Origin: Qipengyuania sp. ABI-127-1
GTDB lineage: Bacteria; Pseudomonadota; Alphaproteobacteria; Sphingomonadales; Sphingomonadaceae
Direction: 5' to 3'
Length of the DNA stretch: 64,000 bases
NCBI GenBank assembly: GCA_022953095.1
Contig: JALJCR010000001.1
Coordinates: forward strand, 1,212,501 to 1,276,500
Both the position numbers and the translations under genes were made by a program. Numbering within the stretch: position 1 is the first letter of the stretch; each line of letters opens with the position of its first letter. Shown in pieces: positions 52,352-62,585 of this stretch. Below the pieces are notes generated by a model. That model was given only the letters and a program-made list of their open reading frames with translations, did not search any database and had not been told where the DNA came from.

Positions 52352-52642
52352 ATGCCCAAGCGTATTTTGATCGGGACCGTCACCTCCGACAAGACCGACA
52401 AGACCGTTACCGTGCTCGTCGAGCGTAAGGTGAAGCATCCCCTCTACGGGAAGATCATCCGCCGTTCGAAGAAGTACCATGCCCATGACGAAAAGAACGA
52501 GTTCACGCTCGGCGACGTCGTGCGTATCGAAGAAACCAAGCCGATCTCCAAGACCAAGACCTGGCAGGTGATCGATCGCGTTACCGCAGGCGGCACGCAG
52601 GCTGTCGAGGCCGACCTCGACGTCGAAGCCGCAGGTAACTGA
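52352..52642 (+). CDS. rpsQ: 30S ribosomal protein S17
   Basis: 96 residues; OB-fold 16S-binding protein. It shows [73 protein letters not shown]. The extra C-terminal dozen residues ([12 protein letters not shown]) are acidic. A 65-base gap to rplN follows. Confidence 0.97.
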   Translation: MPKRILIGTVTSDKTDKTVTVLVERKVKHPLYGKIIRRSKKYHAHDEKNEFTLGDVVRIEETKPISKTKTWQVIDRVTAGGTQAVEADLDVEAAGN

Positions 52643-52707
52643 AGCCAATTAGACGTAGGAACTGCCGGGCATCGGTCCCGGCAAGCCATTGAGAAGGAAC
52701 CGGATCG

Positions 52708-53076
52708 ATGATCCAGATGCAATCCAATCTCGACGTCGCGGACAACAGCGGCGCCAAGCGCGTCCAGTGCATCAAGGTACTGGGCGGCTCGAAGCGCCGG
52801 ACTGCCTCCGTGGGCGACGTGATCGTGGTTTCCGTCAAGGAAGCCCAGCCGCGCACCAAGGTGAAGAAGGGCGATGTCCATCGCGCTGTCATCGTGCGCA
52901 CGAAGAAGGATGTTCGCCGCCCCGATGGCAGCGTCATCCGCTTCGACAGCAACGCCGCGGTGCTCGTGAACAAGAGCGAAGAGCCGATCGGCACCCGTAT
53001 CTTCGGACCGGTCGTGCGCGAATTGCGTGGTCGCGGCTTCATGAAGATCATCTCGCTTGCTCCGGAGGTGCTGTAA
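52708..53076 (+). CDS. rplN: 50S ribosomal protein L14
   Basis: 122 residues, full length; subunit-interface protein that contacts the 30S subunit and binds RsfS. It shows [72 protein letters not shown] and the C-terminal [13 protein letters not shown]. First gene of the classical spc group. Its stop overlaps rplX by one base. Confidence 0.98.
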   Translation: MIQMQSNLDVADNSGAKRVQCIKVLGGSKRRTASVGDVIVVSVKEAQPRTKVKKGDVHRAVIVRTKKDVRRPDGSVIRFDSNAAVLVNKSEEPIGTRIFGPVVRELRGRGFMKIISLAPEVL

Positions 53077-53396
53077 TGGCCGCCGCTAAGATCAAGAAAG
53101 GTGACAGCGTCGTCGTCCTGTCCGGTAAGGACAAGGGCAAGACCGGAACCGTGGCGAAAGTCATGCCCAAGGACGGCAAGATCGTCGTCGAAGGCGTCAA
53201 TGTCGCCGCGCGTCACCGCAAGCCGACCCAGCAGAACCCGCAGGGTGGTATCGACCGCTTCGAGGCGCCGATGGCCATCAGCAAGGTTGCTCTGGCAGAT
53301 CCGAAGGATGGCAAGCCCACCCGCGTCCGTTTCGAAGAAAAGGACGGCAAGAAGGTGCGCGTTGCCGTGAAATCCGGGGAGACCATCGATGGCTGA
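53076..53396 (+). CDS. rplX: 50S ribosomal protein L24
   Basis: 106 residues; assembly initiator with a KOW motif. It shows [69 protein letters not shown]. The ATG is fixed by the TAATG overlap with rplN; the end overlaps rplE by eight bases. Confidence 0.97.
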   Translation: MAAAKIKKGDSVVVLSGKDKGKTGTVAKVMPKDGKIVVEGVNVAARHRKPTQQNPQGGIDRFEAPMAISKVALADPKDGKPTRVRFEEKDGKKVRVAVKSGETIDG

Positions 53397-53967
53397 TTAT
53401 ACCCCTCGCATGAAGCAGCGCTATGACGAGCAGATCGTCAAGGCGATGACCGAGAAGTTCGGCTACAAGAACCGTCTCGAAGTTCCGAAGCTGGAAAAGA
53501 TCACGCTCAACATGGGCGTCGGTGAAGCCAGCCAGGACAAGAAGAAGGTTCAGACGGCCGCCGAGGAAATGGCTCTGATCGCCGGACAGAAGCCGGTTAT
53601 CACCAAGGCCAAGAAGTCGATCGCGCAGTTCAAGCTGCGTGAAGGCATGCCGATCGGTTGCAAGGTCACCCTGCGCCGCGAGCGCATGTACGAGTTCATG
53701 GATCGTCTCGTGACCGTGGCCATGCCGCGCATCCGCGACTTCCGTGGCCTCAATCCGAAGTCGTTTGACGGCCGTGGCAATTACGCCATGGGCCTGAAGG
53801 AACAGATCATCTTTCCCGAGATCAGCTACGACCAGATCGACAAGGTCCGCGGGATGGACATCATCGTAACCACGACGGCGAAGACCGACGAAGAGGCGCG
53901 CGAACTGCTCCGCCTGTTCGGTTTCCCGTTCCCGGCTGAAGAGTCGGAAGAGAAGGAGGCGGCGTGA
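53389..53967 (+). CDS. rplE: 50S ribosomal protein L5
   Basis: 192 residues; binds 5S rRNA and contacts P-site tRNA. It shows [61 protein letters not shown] core, and [40 protein letters not shown]. About ten residues longer than E. coli, with an acidic end. Confidence 0.97.
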   Translation: MADYTPRMKQRYDEQIVKAMTEKFGYKNRLEVPKLEKITLNMGVGEASQDKKKVQTAAEEMALIAGQKPVITKAKKSIAQFKLREGMPIGCKVTLRRERMYEFMDRLVTVAMPRIRDFRGLNPKSFDGRGNYAMGLKEQIIFPEISYDQIDKVRGMDIIVTTTAKTDEEARELLRLFGFPFPAEESEEKEAA

Positions 53968-53993
53968 GCCGCTAATAGAGGAACTTAAGTCCA

Positions 53994-54299
53994 ATGGCGA
54001 AACTGAGTTCGATCAACAAGAACGAGCGTCGCAAGAAGCTCGTCAAGCAGTATGCGGACAAGTACGCGAAGCTTAAGGCTATCGCGAACGACGAAAGCCT
54101 CGACGAGAGCGAGCGTCTCATCGCGCGCCTCAAGATGGCGGAACTGCCGCGCAATGCGAACCCGACCCGGGTGCGCAACCGCTGCTCCACCACCGGCCGC
54201 CCCCGCGGCTATTACCGCAAGTTCGGTCTCAACCGCATCGAACTGCGCGACCTCGGCAATAAGGGCCTGATTCCGGGCCTGACCAAGTCGAGCTGGTGA
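53994..54299 (+). CDS. rpsN: 30S ribosomal protein S14 (zinc-free type)
   Basis: 101 residues, the long form typical of proteobacteria, lacking the four-cysteine zinc site of the short form. It shows [77 protein letters not shown]. It assembles in the 30S head. Confidence 0.98.
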   Translation: MAKLSSINKNERRKKLVKQYADKYAKLKAIANDESLDESERLIARLKMAELPRNANPTRVRNRCSTTGRPRGYYRKFGLNRIELRDLGNKGLIPGLTKSSW

Positions 54300-54310
54300 G
54301 GTAAAGACAG

Positions 54311-54706
54311 ATGGCTATGACCGATCCCCTGGGTGATATGCTCACCCGCATCCGCAACGGCCAGCGCGCGAAGAAGGACAGTGTCTTGTCGCCCGCCAGC
54401 AAGCTGCGTGCAAACGTTCTCGAAGTGCTTCAGCGCGAAGGCTACATCCGTGGCTACAGCGAAGACGCTTCGGGCAAGCACCCCGCGCTGCGGATCGAAC
54501 TGAAATATTTCGAGGGCGAACCTGCGATCAAGCATGTCGCTCGCGTCTCCAAGCCGGGCCGCCGCGTCTATTCGGGTTCGAAGGAACTTCCGGTTGTGCG
54601 CAACGGCCTCGGCATCACCATCGTCTCGACGCCCAAGGGTGTGCTTTCGGATGTCGAAGCGCGTACCGAAAACGTCGGCGGCGAAGTGCTGGCGGAGGTG
54701 TTCTGA
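54311..54706 (+). CDS. rpsH: 30S ribosomal protein S8
   Basis: 131 residues; central-domain 16S-binding protein. It shows [61 protein letters not shown] and [21 protein letters not shown]. In enterobacteria S8 represses the spc operon at rplE; no test of that is possible by eye here. TGATG overlap with rplF. Confidence 0.98.
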   Translation: MAMTDPLGDMLTRIRNGQRAKKDSVLSPASKLRANVLEVLQREGYIRGYSEDASGKHPALRIELKYFEGEPAIKHVARVSKPGRRVYSGSKELPVVRNGLGITIVSTPKGVLSDVEARTENVGGEVLAEVF

Positions 54707-55239
54707 TGAGCCGCATCGGCAAGAAGCCGGTGGCGATCCCTAGCGGCGTCACCGCCAATATCGACAACGGCACGCTCAGCGTTAAGGGCCCCAAGGGCAC
54801 CCTGACCATGGGCCTGTCTGACCTGATCGAATACAAGCTGGAAGACGGCGAGATTTCGGTCAAGCCGGCCAACGATACCCGCGCTGCCCGCAACCATTGG
54901 GGCATGCAGCGCACCATGGTTTCGAACCTGGTCGAGGGTGTGACCGAAGGCTTCACCAAGGTCCTCGAGATCAGCGGTGTCGGTTATCGTGCACAGGCGC
55001 AGGGCAAGAAGCTCAAGCTTCAGCTCGGCTTCTCGCATGACGTCGACCTCGACGTTCCGGAAGGGATCGAGGTGAAGACGCCCGACCAGACGACCGTCGA
55101 GATCAGCGGTATCGACAAGCAGGCCGTGGGCCAGTTTGCGGCTAACGTCCGCAAGTGGCGCAAGCCCGAACCCTATAAGGGCAAGGGCATCAAGTACCGC
55201 GGCGAGTATATCTTCCGCAAGGAAGGGAAGAAGAAGTAA
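54706..55239 (+). CDS. rplF: 50S ribosomal protein L6
   Basis: 177 residues; two duplicated domains binding near the sarcin-ricin loop. It shows [31 protein letters not shown], the [16 protein letters not shown] [26 protein letters not shown], and the signature [16 protein letters not shown] [17 protein letters not shown]. The gap to rplR is one base. Confidence 0.98.
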   Translation: MSRIGKKPVAIPSGVTANIDNGTLSVKGPKGTLTMGLSDLIEYKLEDGEISVKPANDTRAARNHWGMQRTMVSNLVEGVTEGFTKVLEISGVGYRAQAQGKKLKLQLGFSHDVDLDVPEGIEVKTPDQTTVEISGIDKQAVGQFAANVRKWRKPEPYKGKGIKYRGEYIFRKEGKKK

Positions 55240-55240
55240 G

Positions 55241-55585
55241 ATGGCAAAGCTCTCTCTCTTTGAACGTCGCCGTCGCCGGGTCCGCACCGCGCTTCGCAGC
55301 GTTGCGGGCGGTAAGCCCCGCCTCTCGGTGCACCGCACCGGGAAGCACATCTACGCACAGATCATCGATGATGCGGCCGGCAAGACCGTCGCCGCCGCCT
55401 CGACGCTCGGTGCCAAGGGCTCAGGCGCCAATGTCGAAGCCGCCAAGAAGGTCGGTGGCGACATCGCCGCTGCTGCCAAGAAGGCCGGCGTGACCACCGT
55501 CGTGTTCGATCGCGGTGGCTTCCTATTCCATGGCCGCGTCAAGGCGCTGGCCGACGCCGCTCGCGAAGGTGGGCTGGAGTTCTGA
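55241..55585 (+). CDS. rplR: 50S ribosomal protein L18
   Basis: 114 residues; 5S rRNA-binding protein. It shows [54 protein letters not shown] and [29 protein letters not shown] 55241 is used; the frame upstream is open but lies inside rplF. Confidence 0.97.
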   Translation: MAKLSLFERRRRRVRTALRSVAGGKPRLSVHRTGKHIYAQIIDDAAGKTVAAASTLGAKGSGANVEAAKKVGGDIAAAAKKAGVTTVVFDRGGFLFHGRVKALADAAREGGLEF

Positions 55586-56412
55586 TGATGGCTGACGACA
55601 AGAAAACCGAAAACACCGAAGCGGAAACCAAGGTCGAGGAGACCAAGGTTGAGGCGACCGAGGCGAAGGCCGAGACCGAAGCAGCCGTGACCAAGGAAGA
55701 GCCGGCAGTAGCCGATACTCCTTCGGAAGCTGCTGCCAACCAAAGCCCGGCTCAGGGTGCCGAAGGGCAGCCGCAGCAGCGCGAAGGTCGTGGCCGTGGT
55801 GGCCGCGGTGGCAACGATCGCGGACGCGGTCGTGGCGGCCGTGACAATCGTCGCGGCAACCGCCGTGAGGAAGAAGACGACGGCATCATCGAGAAGCTCG
55901 TCCACATCAATCGCGTCAGCAAGACGGTGAAGGGCGGTAAGCGCTTCGGTTTCGCTGCACTCGTGGTTGTCGGTGACGGCCAGGGCCGCGTCGGCTTCGG
56001 CAAGGGCAAGGCCCGTGAAGTTCCCGAAGCGATCAGCAAGGCGACCGCCGCTGCGCGCAAGAAAATGATCCGCGTCGCACTGAAGGAGGGCCGCACCCTC
56101 CATCACGACGGCAAGGGGCATTTCGGTGCCGGCAAGGTTACCGTTCGCACTGCGCCTCCGGGTACCGGCATCATCGCCGGTGGTCCGATGCGTGCCGTGT
56201 TCGAGAGCCTCGGCGTTGCCGACGTGGTGACCAAGTCGGTCGGCACTTCGAACCCCTACAACATGATCCGCGCCACTTTCGATGCGCTGACCAACCAGAC
56301 TTCGCCGAAGTCGGTAGCTCAGCGTCGCGGCAAGAAGGTCGCCGACCTGCTTGGCCGTGGTGGCGCTTCGGAGGCAGAGGCTGAAGCCGACGCCGCAGCA
56401 ATCGCGGAGTAA
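55585..56412 (+). CDS. rpsE: 30S ribosomal protein S5 with long RG-rich N-terminal extension
   Basis: 275 residues against about 166 in E. coli. The S5 core begins near residue 100 ([45 protein letters not shown]) and is complete. Residues 1-60 are Glu/Ala/Thr-rich, and 66-95 are Arg/Gly-rich with repeated GRGG and RGGR units. Such an extension could contact rRNA or other RNAs at the mRNA entry side, where S5 lies; that is inference. The start overlaps the rplR stop (TGATG). Confidence 0.97.
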   Translation: MMADDKKTENTEAETKVEETKVEATEAKAETEAAVTKEEPAVADTPSEAAANQSPAQGAEGQPQQREGRGRGGRGGNDRGRGRGGRDNRRGNRREEEDDGIIEKLVHINRVSKTVKGGKRFGFAALVVVGDGQGRVGFGKGKAREVPEAISKATAAARKKMIRVALKEGRTLHHDGKGHFGAGKVTVRTAPPGTGIIAGGPMRAVFESLGVADVVTKSVGTSNPYNMIRATFDALTNQTSPKSVAQRRGKKVADLLGRGGASEAEAEADAAAIAE

Positions 56413-56417
56413 TCGAG

Positions 56418-56603
56418 ATGGCCAAAGCTAAAACCATCAAGATCAAGCAGATCGGCTCGCCGATCCGTCGCCCGGAAAGCCAGAAGAAAATCCTGGTCGG
56501 CCTGGGCCTCGACAAGATGCACAAGATCGTAGAGCGCCAGGACACCCCCGAGGTGCGCGGCGCGATCGCGAAGATCCCGCATCTGGTGACCGTGGTCGAC
56601 TAA
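56418..56603 (+). CDS. rpmD: 50S ribosomal protein L30
   Basis: 61 residues. It shows [53 protein letters not shown]. It lies five bases after rpsE and is the last gene before a strong terminator. Confidence 0.97.
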   Translation: MAKAKTIKIKQIGSPIRRPESQKKILVGLGLDKMHKIVERQDTPEVRGAIAKIPHLVTVVD

Positions 56604-56626
56604 GCGACCGTTGCCATAGAAGAGCA

Positions 56627-56665
56627 AAGGCCGGGCCACGCAGCAGCGTAGCCCGGCCTTTTCTT
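56627..56665 (+). terminator. Strong terminator between rpmD and rplO
   Basis: AAAGGCCGGGC (56627-56637) pairs perfectly with GCCCGGCCTTT (56652-56662) around a 14-base loop, and the arm runs on into TTTTCTTT. It is a textbook rho-independent terminator inside the spc gene order. Confidence 0.85.
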
Positions 56666-56713
56666 TCGGTATGTTGTTTCGGCAGAGAGTTTACCAGCGC
56701 TCCGGATTCGGGG

Positions 56714-56742
56714 TCGACAAGCGTGGGTAAACCGATTATCGG
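56714..56742 (+). promoter_or_regulatory. Possible weak promoter for rplO-secY-adk
   Basis: TCGACA, 17 bases, TATCGG, placed between the terminator and rplO. Nearby GTTTACC and GGTAAAC form an inverted repeat. The match is moderate. Confidence 0.35.
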
Positions 56743-56804
56743 CGCCCACTTCCCAACAGCGCGAACCCCGTTATGGGGCGTTAGAAAGCGAAAGCGAGTG
56801 CACT

Positions 56805-57329
56805 ATGAAACTGAATGATATCCGCGACAATTCCGGCGCACGCAAGAACCGCATCCGCATCGGTCGTGGCATCGGCTCGGGCAAGGGCAAGACCGGTGGC
56901 CGTGGCCAGAAGGGCCAGAAGAGCCGCTCGGGCGTGGCGATCAAGGGCTTCGAGGGCGGCCAGATGCCGCTGCACATGCGTCTGCCGAAGCGTGGCTTCA
57001 ACAATCCGTTCGGCAAGGACTACGCGGAAGTGAACATCGGCATGGTCCAGAAGTTCATCGACGCCAAGAAGCTCGACGGCAAGAAGGTTGTCGACCACGA
57101 AGCGCTGAAGGCTGCTGGCCTTGCCCGTGGTGGCAAGGATGGTGTTCGTCTCCTCGGCAAGGGTGAGATCAAGGCCAAGGTCAGCTTCAAGGTCGCCGGT
57201 GCCTCCAAGGGCGCCATCGAGGCGGTCGAAAAGGCAGGCGGCAAGGTCGAAGTGATCGCTGCCGACAAGCCCGAGCACGAAAAGAAGGCTGCTCGCGCCG
57301 AAGCCAACAAGGCTGCGAAGGCAAAGTAA
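56805..57329 (+). CDS. rplO: 50S ribosomal protein L15
   Basis: 174 residues. It shows [67 protein letters not shown]. The C-terminus is about 25 residues longer than in E. coli and Lys/Ala-rich. AAAGCGAAAGCG precedes the ATG. It is separated from rpmD by 201 bases and a terminator. Confidence 0.97.
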   Translation: MKLNDIRDNSGARKNRIRIGRGIGSGKGKTGGRGQKGQKSRSGVAIKGFEGGQMPLHMRLPKRGFNNPFGKDYAEVNIGMVQKFIDAKKLDGKKVVDHEALKAAGLARGGKDGVRLLGKGEIKAKVSFKVAGASKGAIEAVEKAGGKVEVIAADKPEHEKKAARAEANKAAKAK

Positions 57330-57340
57330 GCGGGAAAATT

Positions 57341-57376
57341 CGGGGAGCGGGGTTCGACATTCCGCTCCCCGTTTCC
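57341..57376 (+). terminator. Attenuator-like hairpin between rplO and secY
   Basis: Perfect 10-bp stem CGGGGAGCGG / CCGCTCCCCG with an 11-base loop and TTTCCT. The weak T-tract suggests partial read-through into secY. Confidence 0.6.
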
Positions 57377-57434
57377 TATCTAGCCTTCCTGTGCCGGGAG
57401 GGACCGGCGCCAATTCAGGATTGAACAGATTCCC

Positions 57435-58799
57435 ATGGCATCACGCGCCGACAATATCGCGAGCAATATGAGCCTCGCAAATTTCTCCAAGGCCACCGAG
57501 CTGAAGAACCGTATCTGGTTCACTATCGGTGCCCTGATCGTCTTCCGCTTCCTGAGCTTCGTTCCGCTCCCGGGTGTGAACCCGCTGATCCTGAGCGACC
57601 TCTACGATCAGACGCGCGGCGGCATCCTGGACATGTTCAACACATTTTCGGGCGGCAGCCTGGAGCGGATGAGCCTCATCGCGCTCGGCGTCATGCCTTA
57701 CATCACCGCCTCGATCGTCGTGCAGCTTGCTGCGGCTCTCCATCCGACTCTGGCCGCGCTCAAGAAAGAGGGCACCGTCGGACGGCAGAAACTCAATCAG
57801 TACACACGCTATGGCACGGTGTTCCTGTGCGCGATCCAGGGCTGGTTCCTGGCGTCGGGGCTGGAAAGCTTCGGGGCGCAGAGCGGGATGCAGGCGGTGG
57901 TCGATCCGGGCGTTATGTTCCGCGTCGGCGCGGTCATCAGTCTCGTCGGCGGCACGATGTTCCTGCTGTGGCTCGGCGAGCAGATCACCAGCCGGGGTAT
58001 CGGCAACGGCGTCTCGCTGATCATCATGGCGGGCATCGTGGCCCAGTTCCCCACTTTCGTCTCGAACCTGGGTTCGGGCTATTCGGAGGGCTCGATCGCG
58101 ACGGGCATCATCGTCGGCCTTATCGCCATGGTGGTGATCCTGATCCTCGTGATCTGCTTCATGGAGCGTGCGCAGCGCCGTCTGCTGATCCAGTATCCCA
58201 AGCGTGCGACGCAGCGCGGCATGATGCAGGCGGATCGCTCGCACCTGCCGCTCAAGCTCAACACTGCCGGCGTTATCCCGCCGATCTTTGCCAGCTCTTT
58301 GCTGCTGCTGCCGCTGACGATCACTCAGTTCGCCGGGAATACGGTCGATACCGACACTGCCGCGGGCGGGGTGCTGCAAACCACTCTGCAGTATCTGCAG
58401 CATGGCCAGCCGCTCTATATGGCGCTGTATGCGCTGGGCATCATCTTTTTCTGTTTCTTCTACACGGCGATCGTCTTCAATCCGGAAGAAACCGCCGAGA
58501 ACCTCAAGAAGAACGGCGGCTTCATTCCCGGTATCCGCCCGGGCAAGCGCACCGAGGAATATCTGGATTACGTGCTGACACGCATCACCGTAATCGGCGC
58601 GATCTATCTGACGATCGTCTGCGTCGTGCCCGAATACATGATCGCGCAGACCGGCGTGCCGCTATTTCTCGGCGGGACCAGCCTTCTCATCGTGGTGAAT
58701 GTGACGGTGGATACCATCAGTCAGATACAATCGCATTTGCTGGCGCACCAGTATGGCGATCTCATCAAAAAGGCGAAGTTGAAGGGGCGCGTGCGTTAA
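57435..58799 (+). CDS. secY: Protein translocase subunit SecY
   Basis: Central channel of the Sec translocon; 454 residues with ten membrane segments. It shows FSKATELKNRIWFTIGALIVFRFLSFVPLPGVNP, the plug-domain region GGILDMFNTFSGGSLERMS, LGVMPYITASIVVQL and the cytoplasmic loop YPKRATQRGMMQADRSHLPLKLNTAGVIPPIFASSLLLLP. It lies between rplO and adk, as is usual. Confidence 0.98.
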   Translation: MASRADNIASNMSLANFSKATELKNRIWFTIGALIVFRFLSFVPLPGVNPLILSDLYDQTRGGILDMFNTFSGGSLERMSLIALGVMPYITASIVVQLAAALHPTLAALKKEGTVGRQKLNQYTRYGTVFLCAIQGWFLASGLESFGAQSGMQAVVDPGVMFRVGAVISLVGGTMFLLWLGEQITSRGIGNGVSLIIMAGIVAQFPTFVSNLGSGYSEGSIATGIIVGLIAMVVILILVICFMERAQRRLLIQYPKRATQRGMMQADRSHLPLKLNTAGVIPPIFASSLLLLPLTITQFAGNTVDTDTAAGGVLQTTLQYLQHGQPLYMALYALGIIFFCFFYTAIVFNPEETAENLKKNGGFIPGIRPGKRTEEYLDYVLTRITVIGAIYLTIVCVVPEYMIAQTGVPLFLGGTSLLIVVNVTVDTISQIQSHLLAHQYGDLIKKAKLKGRVR

Positions 58800-58830
58800 G
58801 GCACAGCAGGCGCGAAGGGGACTTTACGCT

Positions 58831-59478
58831 ATGGACATTATCCTCCTCGGCCCTCCGGGCGCCGGCAAGGGAACACAGGCGCAGCGATTGGTCGAGCACC
58901 ATGGCATGCGTCAGCTTTCGACCGGCGACATGCTTCGCGAGACGCGCAAGGCCGATACAGAACTGGGTCGCAAGGTCGCTGGCATCATGGATTCGGGCGG
59001 TCTGGTCTCGGACGAGATCGTGTCGGCCATGATCGATGCCAAACTGTCCGACATGGGACCCGAAGTGGGCGCGATCTTCGATGGATATCCGCGTACCGCC
59101 GCGCAGGCCGATCAGCTCGACGAAATCCTCGCCAAGCATGGCCGCCAGCTCGATCATGTGATCGAGCTCGAAGTGGACGAAGATGCGCTGGTCGAGCGTA
59201 TCACCGGGCGGTTTACCTGCGCCAAGTGCGGCGAGGGCTATCACGATGTCTTCAAGCAGCCCAAGCAAGAAGGCGTCTGCGACAAGTGCGGCTCGACCGA
59301 GTTCAAGCGCCGTCCGGACGACAATGAAGAAACCGTCCGCACCCGTATGCAGGAATACCGTGGCAAGACCGCGCCGATTCTGCCGGGCTATGAGGCGCGC
59401 AATATCGTGACGCGGGTCGACGGCATGGCCTCGATCGAAGACGTCACTCACGCAATCGACGCGATCCTGGCGGGCTGA
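58831..59478 (+). CDS. adk: Adenylate kinase with zinc-type lid
   Basis: Interconverts ATP + AMP and 2 ADP; 215 residues. The P-loop is GPPGAGKGTQAQRLV and the NMP-binding part FDGYPRTAAQADQLD. The lid carries four cysteines (CAKCGEGYHDVF and CDKCGS), giving the zinc-stabilised long-lid form. It lies 31 bases after secY. Confidence 0.97.
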   Translation: MDIILLGPPGAGKGTQAQRLVEHHGMRQLSTGDMLRETRKADTELGRKVAGIMDSGGLVSDEIVSAMIDAKLSDMGPEVGAIFDGYPRTAAQADQLDEILAKHGRQLDHVIELEVDEDALVERITGRFTCAKCGEGYHDVFKQPKQEGVCDKCGSTEFKRRPDDNEETVRTRMQEYRGKTAPILPGYEARNIVTRVDGMASIEDVTHAIDAILAG

Positions 59479-59543
59479 TCCTGCCACTTTCAATGCGTTC
59501 CGGCTTGGCCTAGGACCTCTGTCCGTCAATGGAGAGAGGTCTT

Positions 59544-60185
59544 ATGCGTCGTCCCGCCACCGTTTTTGCATTAGCCGCAATGGTGGCTGCCGCCCCGCTT
59601 TCCGCGAAGGTAGCCGACACGAGCGACAACGGCTTTGTTACACAGGACGTTGCCGAAGTGGCCGCGACGCCGCTGGAAACCTGGCTGGCGCTGATCAAGC
59701 CGGGTGACTGGTGGAACGATGCCCACACATGGTCGGGCGATGCCGCCAACATGACGCTTACGCCGCAAGCGGGCGGCTGCTTTTGCGAGCGTGTCCCGGG
59801 CGAGGATCGTGAAGACGGTTTTTCCCTGGACGGGAGTGCAGGGCACATGTCGGTGATCCAGGCCTATCCGCTAAAGAACTTGCGCATGCGTGGTGGCCTG
59901 GGGCCGCTACAGGGTGAACCGGCAACAGGGGTCCTCACGGTGACACTCGAGGAAATCAAAGGCGGCACGCGTATTCGTTGGGAATATGTCGTGGGCGGAT
60001 ATATGCGCTACGATGTCGAGACCATCGCGAAGGCTGTCGATGGCGTGATGAGCCAGCAGCTTGCGGGGCTGCGCGATCATCTCGGTGCTTTGGAGGGCGA
60101 GGGATCGGAACCGGAGCCGGTCAAGGACCCCGAAGAGGAACCCAGCATCGAAGCGCAGATCGATGCGCTTCAAGGGGCGGAATGA
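59544..60185 (+). CDS. Exported SRPBCC-like protein
   Basis: A 213-residue protein with a signal peptide (RRPATVFALAAMVAAAPLSAK). The mature part resembles the START/SRPBCC fold: EVAATPLETWLALIKPGDWWNDAHTWSGDAANMTLTPQAGGCFCE, then LRMRGGLGPLQGEPATGVLTVTLEEIKGGTRIRWEYVVGGYM. The C-terminus is Glu/Pro-rich. GGAGAGAGG supports ATG 59544; an upstream ATG at 59529 is less likely. It interrupts the usual adk-rpsM order. Ligand unknown. Confidence 0.8.
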   Translation: MRRPATVFALAAMVAAAPLSAKVADTSDNGFVTQDVAEVAATPLETWLALIKPGDWWNDAHTWSGDAANMTLTPQAGGCFCERVPGEDREDGFSLDGSAGHMSVIQAYPLKNLRMRGGLGPLQGEPATGVLTVTLEEIKGGTRIRWEYVVGGYMRYDVETIAKAVDGVMSQQLAGLRDHLGALEGEGSEPEPVKDPEEEPSIEAQIDALQGAE

Positions 60186-60516
60186 CCGGCGTTGAACGTA
60201 ACGCTCGCGCTTTTCGTTAAAGGGGCGGTGCGGAGGCTTTGACCCCAGCCACACGAAACGCTACAAGGGTAACATCATCTGGCGAGCCGCCCATATCGGC
60301 GGTCTCGTTGCCTTGTGCGCGCTCGGTGGTTGACGCGACCAGCGAATCCTCCTAAGCGCGCGGTTCATTCGACATTGCGGTGAGTCCGGCAGGCGGCAGC
60401 CATTTGCACGCCATCCGGGCTTTTTGCGTTAGACAGCGCGCCGCATCGGCGGATGAATTGAGCGATGAGATAGGGAAAGCCGGATAAATCGGCCCCTGTG
60501 GAGCATGGAGAAGTAA
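60186..60516 (+). other. Gap before rpsM
   Basis: 331 bases with no supported gene. A short open frame ending at about 60330 (KGNIIWRAAHIGGLVALCALGG) lacks a start codon. A possible promoter-like TTGAAC lies near 60191. No terminator with a good T-run was found. Confidence 0.5.
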
Positions 60517-60885
60517 GTGGCTCGTATTGCCGGGGTAAACATCCCCACCAACAAGCGCGTTATCATCGCGCTCACCTACATTCACGGTATCGGCCGTACC
60601 AAGGCCGTCGAGATTGCCGACAAGCTCGGCATCGATCACGCAGCGCGCGTTCAGGATCTGTCCGACGAGGAAATCCTGCGCATTCGCGAGACGATCGACG
60701 AAGAGCATATGGTCGAGGGCGACCTTCGCCGCGACACTGCGATGAACATCAAGCGTCTGATGGACCTGCGTTCCTATCGCGGCCTGCGTCATCGTGCCGG
60801 CCTGCCCGTTCGCGGCCAGCGCACCCACACCAACGCCCGTACCCGCAAGGGCAAGGCCAAGCCGATCGCCGGCAAGAAGAAGTAA
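60517..60885 (+). CDS. rpsM: 30S ribosomal protein S13
   Basis: 122 residues; 30S head protein contacting P-site tRNA and the 50S. It shows [95 protein letters not shown] start with GGAGAAG upstream. Confidence 0.98.
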   Translation: MARIAGVNIPTNKRVIIALTYIHGIGRTKAVEIADKLGIDHAARVQDLSDEEILRIRETIDEEHMVEGDLRRDTAMNIKRLMDLRSYRGLRHRAGLPVRGQRTHTNARTRKGKAKPIAGKKK

Positions 60886-60941
60886 GCTTCGGCTCGACTG
60901 TAAGCTTTTCCCTTCTTGATAGACTGTAAGGAAGATACACC

Positions 60942-61331
60942 ATGGCACGCGAACCCGGCCGCGTTAGGCGCCGCGACAAAAAGAACATTTCGAGCGGCGT
61001 TGCGCATATCAATGCCAGCTTCAACAACACGATGATCACCATCACCGATGCACAGGGCAATGCGATCAGCTGGTCCAGCGCCGGCATGATGGGCTTTAAG
61101 GGTAGCCGCAAGTCGACTCCCTATGCCGCACAGGTTGCTGCCGATGACGCGGGCCGCAAGGCTGCCGAACACGGCGTGCGCACTCTCGAAGTCGAAGTGA
61201 AAGGTCCGGGCTCGGGCCGTGAAAGCGCGCTGCGCGGTCTCGCCGCAGTCGGCTTCACGATCACTTCGATCCGCGACGTGACGCCGATCCCGCATAACGG
61301 GGTCCGTCCTTCCAAGCGTCGCCGCGTCTGA
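60942..61331 (+). CDS. rpsK: 30S ribosomal protein S11
   Basis: 129 residues; platform protein near the mRNA exit. It shows [53 protein letters not shown] and the signature [47 protein letters not shown]. rpsD does not follow, as is common in alphaproteobacteria. Confidence 0.98.
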   Translation: MAREPGRVRRRDKKNISSGVAHINASFNNTMITITDAQGNAISWSSAGMMGFKGSRKSTPYAAQVAADDAGRKAAEHGVRTLEVEVKGPGSGRESALRGLAAVGFTITSIRDVTPIPHNGVRPSKRRRV

Positions 61332-61438
61332 TCCGTACCTGCCTGGCGGCTCGCTAGCGGGCCGCCGACACCCTCTCACGGACCGGACGCTCTAACGAAG
61401 AGCGCCGGTCCTGCCCGCATCCGAACCAGGGGATTTTT

Positions 61439-62494
61439 ATGTCCGTCAACATTAAGAACTGGCAGGAACTCAAGAAACCCAATGTCCTTGATATCAAGGA
61501 ATCCGGCGACAAGGCCCGCAAGGCGACCTTCGTGGCCGAACCGCTCGAGCGGGGCTTCGGCCTGACGCTCGGCAACGCTCTGCGCCGCGTGCTCCTGAGC
61601 TCGCTCCAGGGCGCCGCGATCACGTCGATCAAGATCGAAAACGTTCTTCACGAATTCAGCAGCCTCGCCGGTGTGCGCGAAGATGTGACCGACATCGTGC
61701 TCAACGTGAAGCAGATCGCGCTGAAGATGGAAGGCGAAGGCATGAAGCGCCTGCAGCTTTCGGCTACCGGTCCGGGCGAAGTGAAGGCTGGTGACATCGC
61801 CGTTTCGGGCGACATCGAGGTGATGAACAAGGATCTCGTGATCTGCCACCTCGACGAAGGCGCGACGCTCAACATGGAGCTGACCGCCGACACCGGTAAG
61901 GGCTATCGCCCGGCCGTCATGAACCGCCCGGCCGATGCGCCGATCGGTCTCATCCCGGTCGACAGCCTGTACTCGCCGGTCCGTCAGGTGAGCTACAAGG
62001 TCGAGAACGCCCGCGTCGGACAGGAGCTCGATTACGACAAGCTCTCGCTGACCGTGGAAACCGACGGCACCGTTACCCCGGAGGACGCCGTGGCCTATGC
62101 CGCACGCATCCTTCAGGATCAGCTTACGCTGTTCGTCCACTTCGAAGACGGCATCCCGCAGCCGACCTCGGCCATGATCGGCCAGGCCGCCGAGCCGCAG
62201 GAAAGCGACACCAACCAGCTCAACCGTTATCTTCTCAAGAAGGTGGACGAGCTCGAACTGTCGGTCCGTTCGGCGAACTGCCTCAAGAACGACAACATCA
62301 TCTATATCGGCGACCTGGTCCAGAAGACCGAAGCCGAGATGCTCCGCACGCCGAACTTCGGCCGCAAGAGCCTCAACGAGATCAAGGAAGTGCTCTCGTC
62401 GATGGGCCTGCGCCTCGGCATGGACATCCCGGGCTGGCCGCCGGAGAACATCGAGGAAATGGCCAAGAAGCTCGAACAGGAACTTCTGGGTTAA
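61439..62494 (+). CDS. rpoA: RNA polymerase alpha subunit
   Basis: 351 residues. The N-terminal assembly domain has [44 protein letters not shown] and [16 protein letters not shown]. The C-terminal domain that binds UP elements and activators has [59 protein letters not shown]. Usual length for alphaproteobacteria is 330-355. Confidence 0.98.
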   Translation: MSVNIKNWQELKKPNVLDIKESGDKARKATFVAEPLERGFGLTLGNALRRVLLSSLQGAAITSIKIENVLHEFSSLAGVREDVTDIVLNVKQIALKMEGEGMKRLQLSATGPGEVKAGDIAVSGDIEVMNKDLVICHLDEGATLNMELTADTGKGYRPAVMNRPADAPIGLIPVDSLYSPVRQVSYKVENARVGQELDYDKLSLTVETDGTVTPEDAVAYAARILQDQLTLFVHFEDGIPQPTSAMIGQAAEPQESDTNQLNRYLLKKVDELELSVRSANCLKNDNIIYIGDLVQKTEAEMLRTPNFGRKSLNEIKEVLSSMGLRLGMDIPGWPPENIEEMAKKLEQELLG

Positions 62495-62585
62495 GACCTC
62501 GCATACGGGAATGGGCCGGACCCGAAATTCCGGCCCGTACCGGGCTACCTAGAACGGGCCCCTTACGAACGAAGGAAGAGTTACA

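Noticed and set aside
60240-60332. Short hydrophobic open frame before rpsM
   Set aside because: It has no start codon in frame between the upstream stop and the peptide, and no ribosome site.
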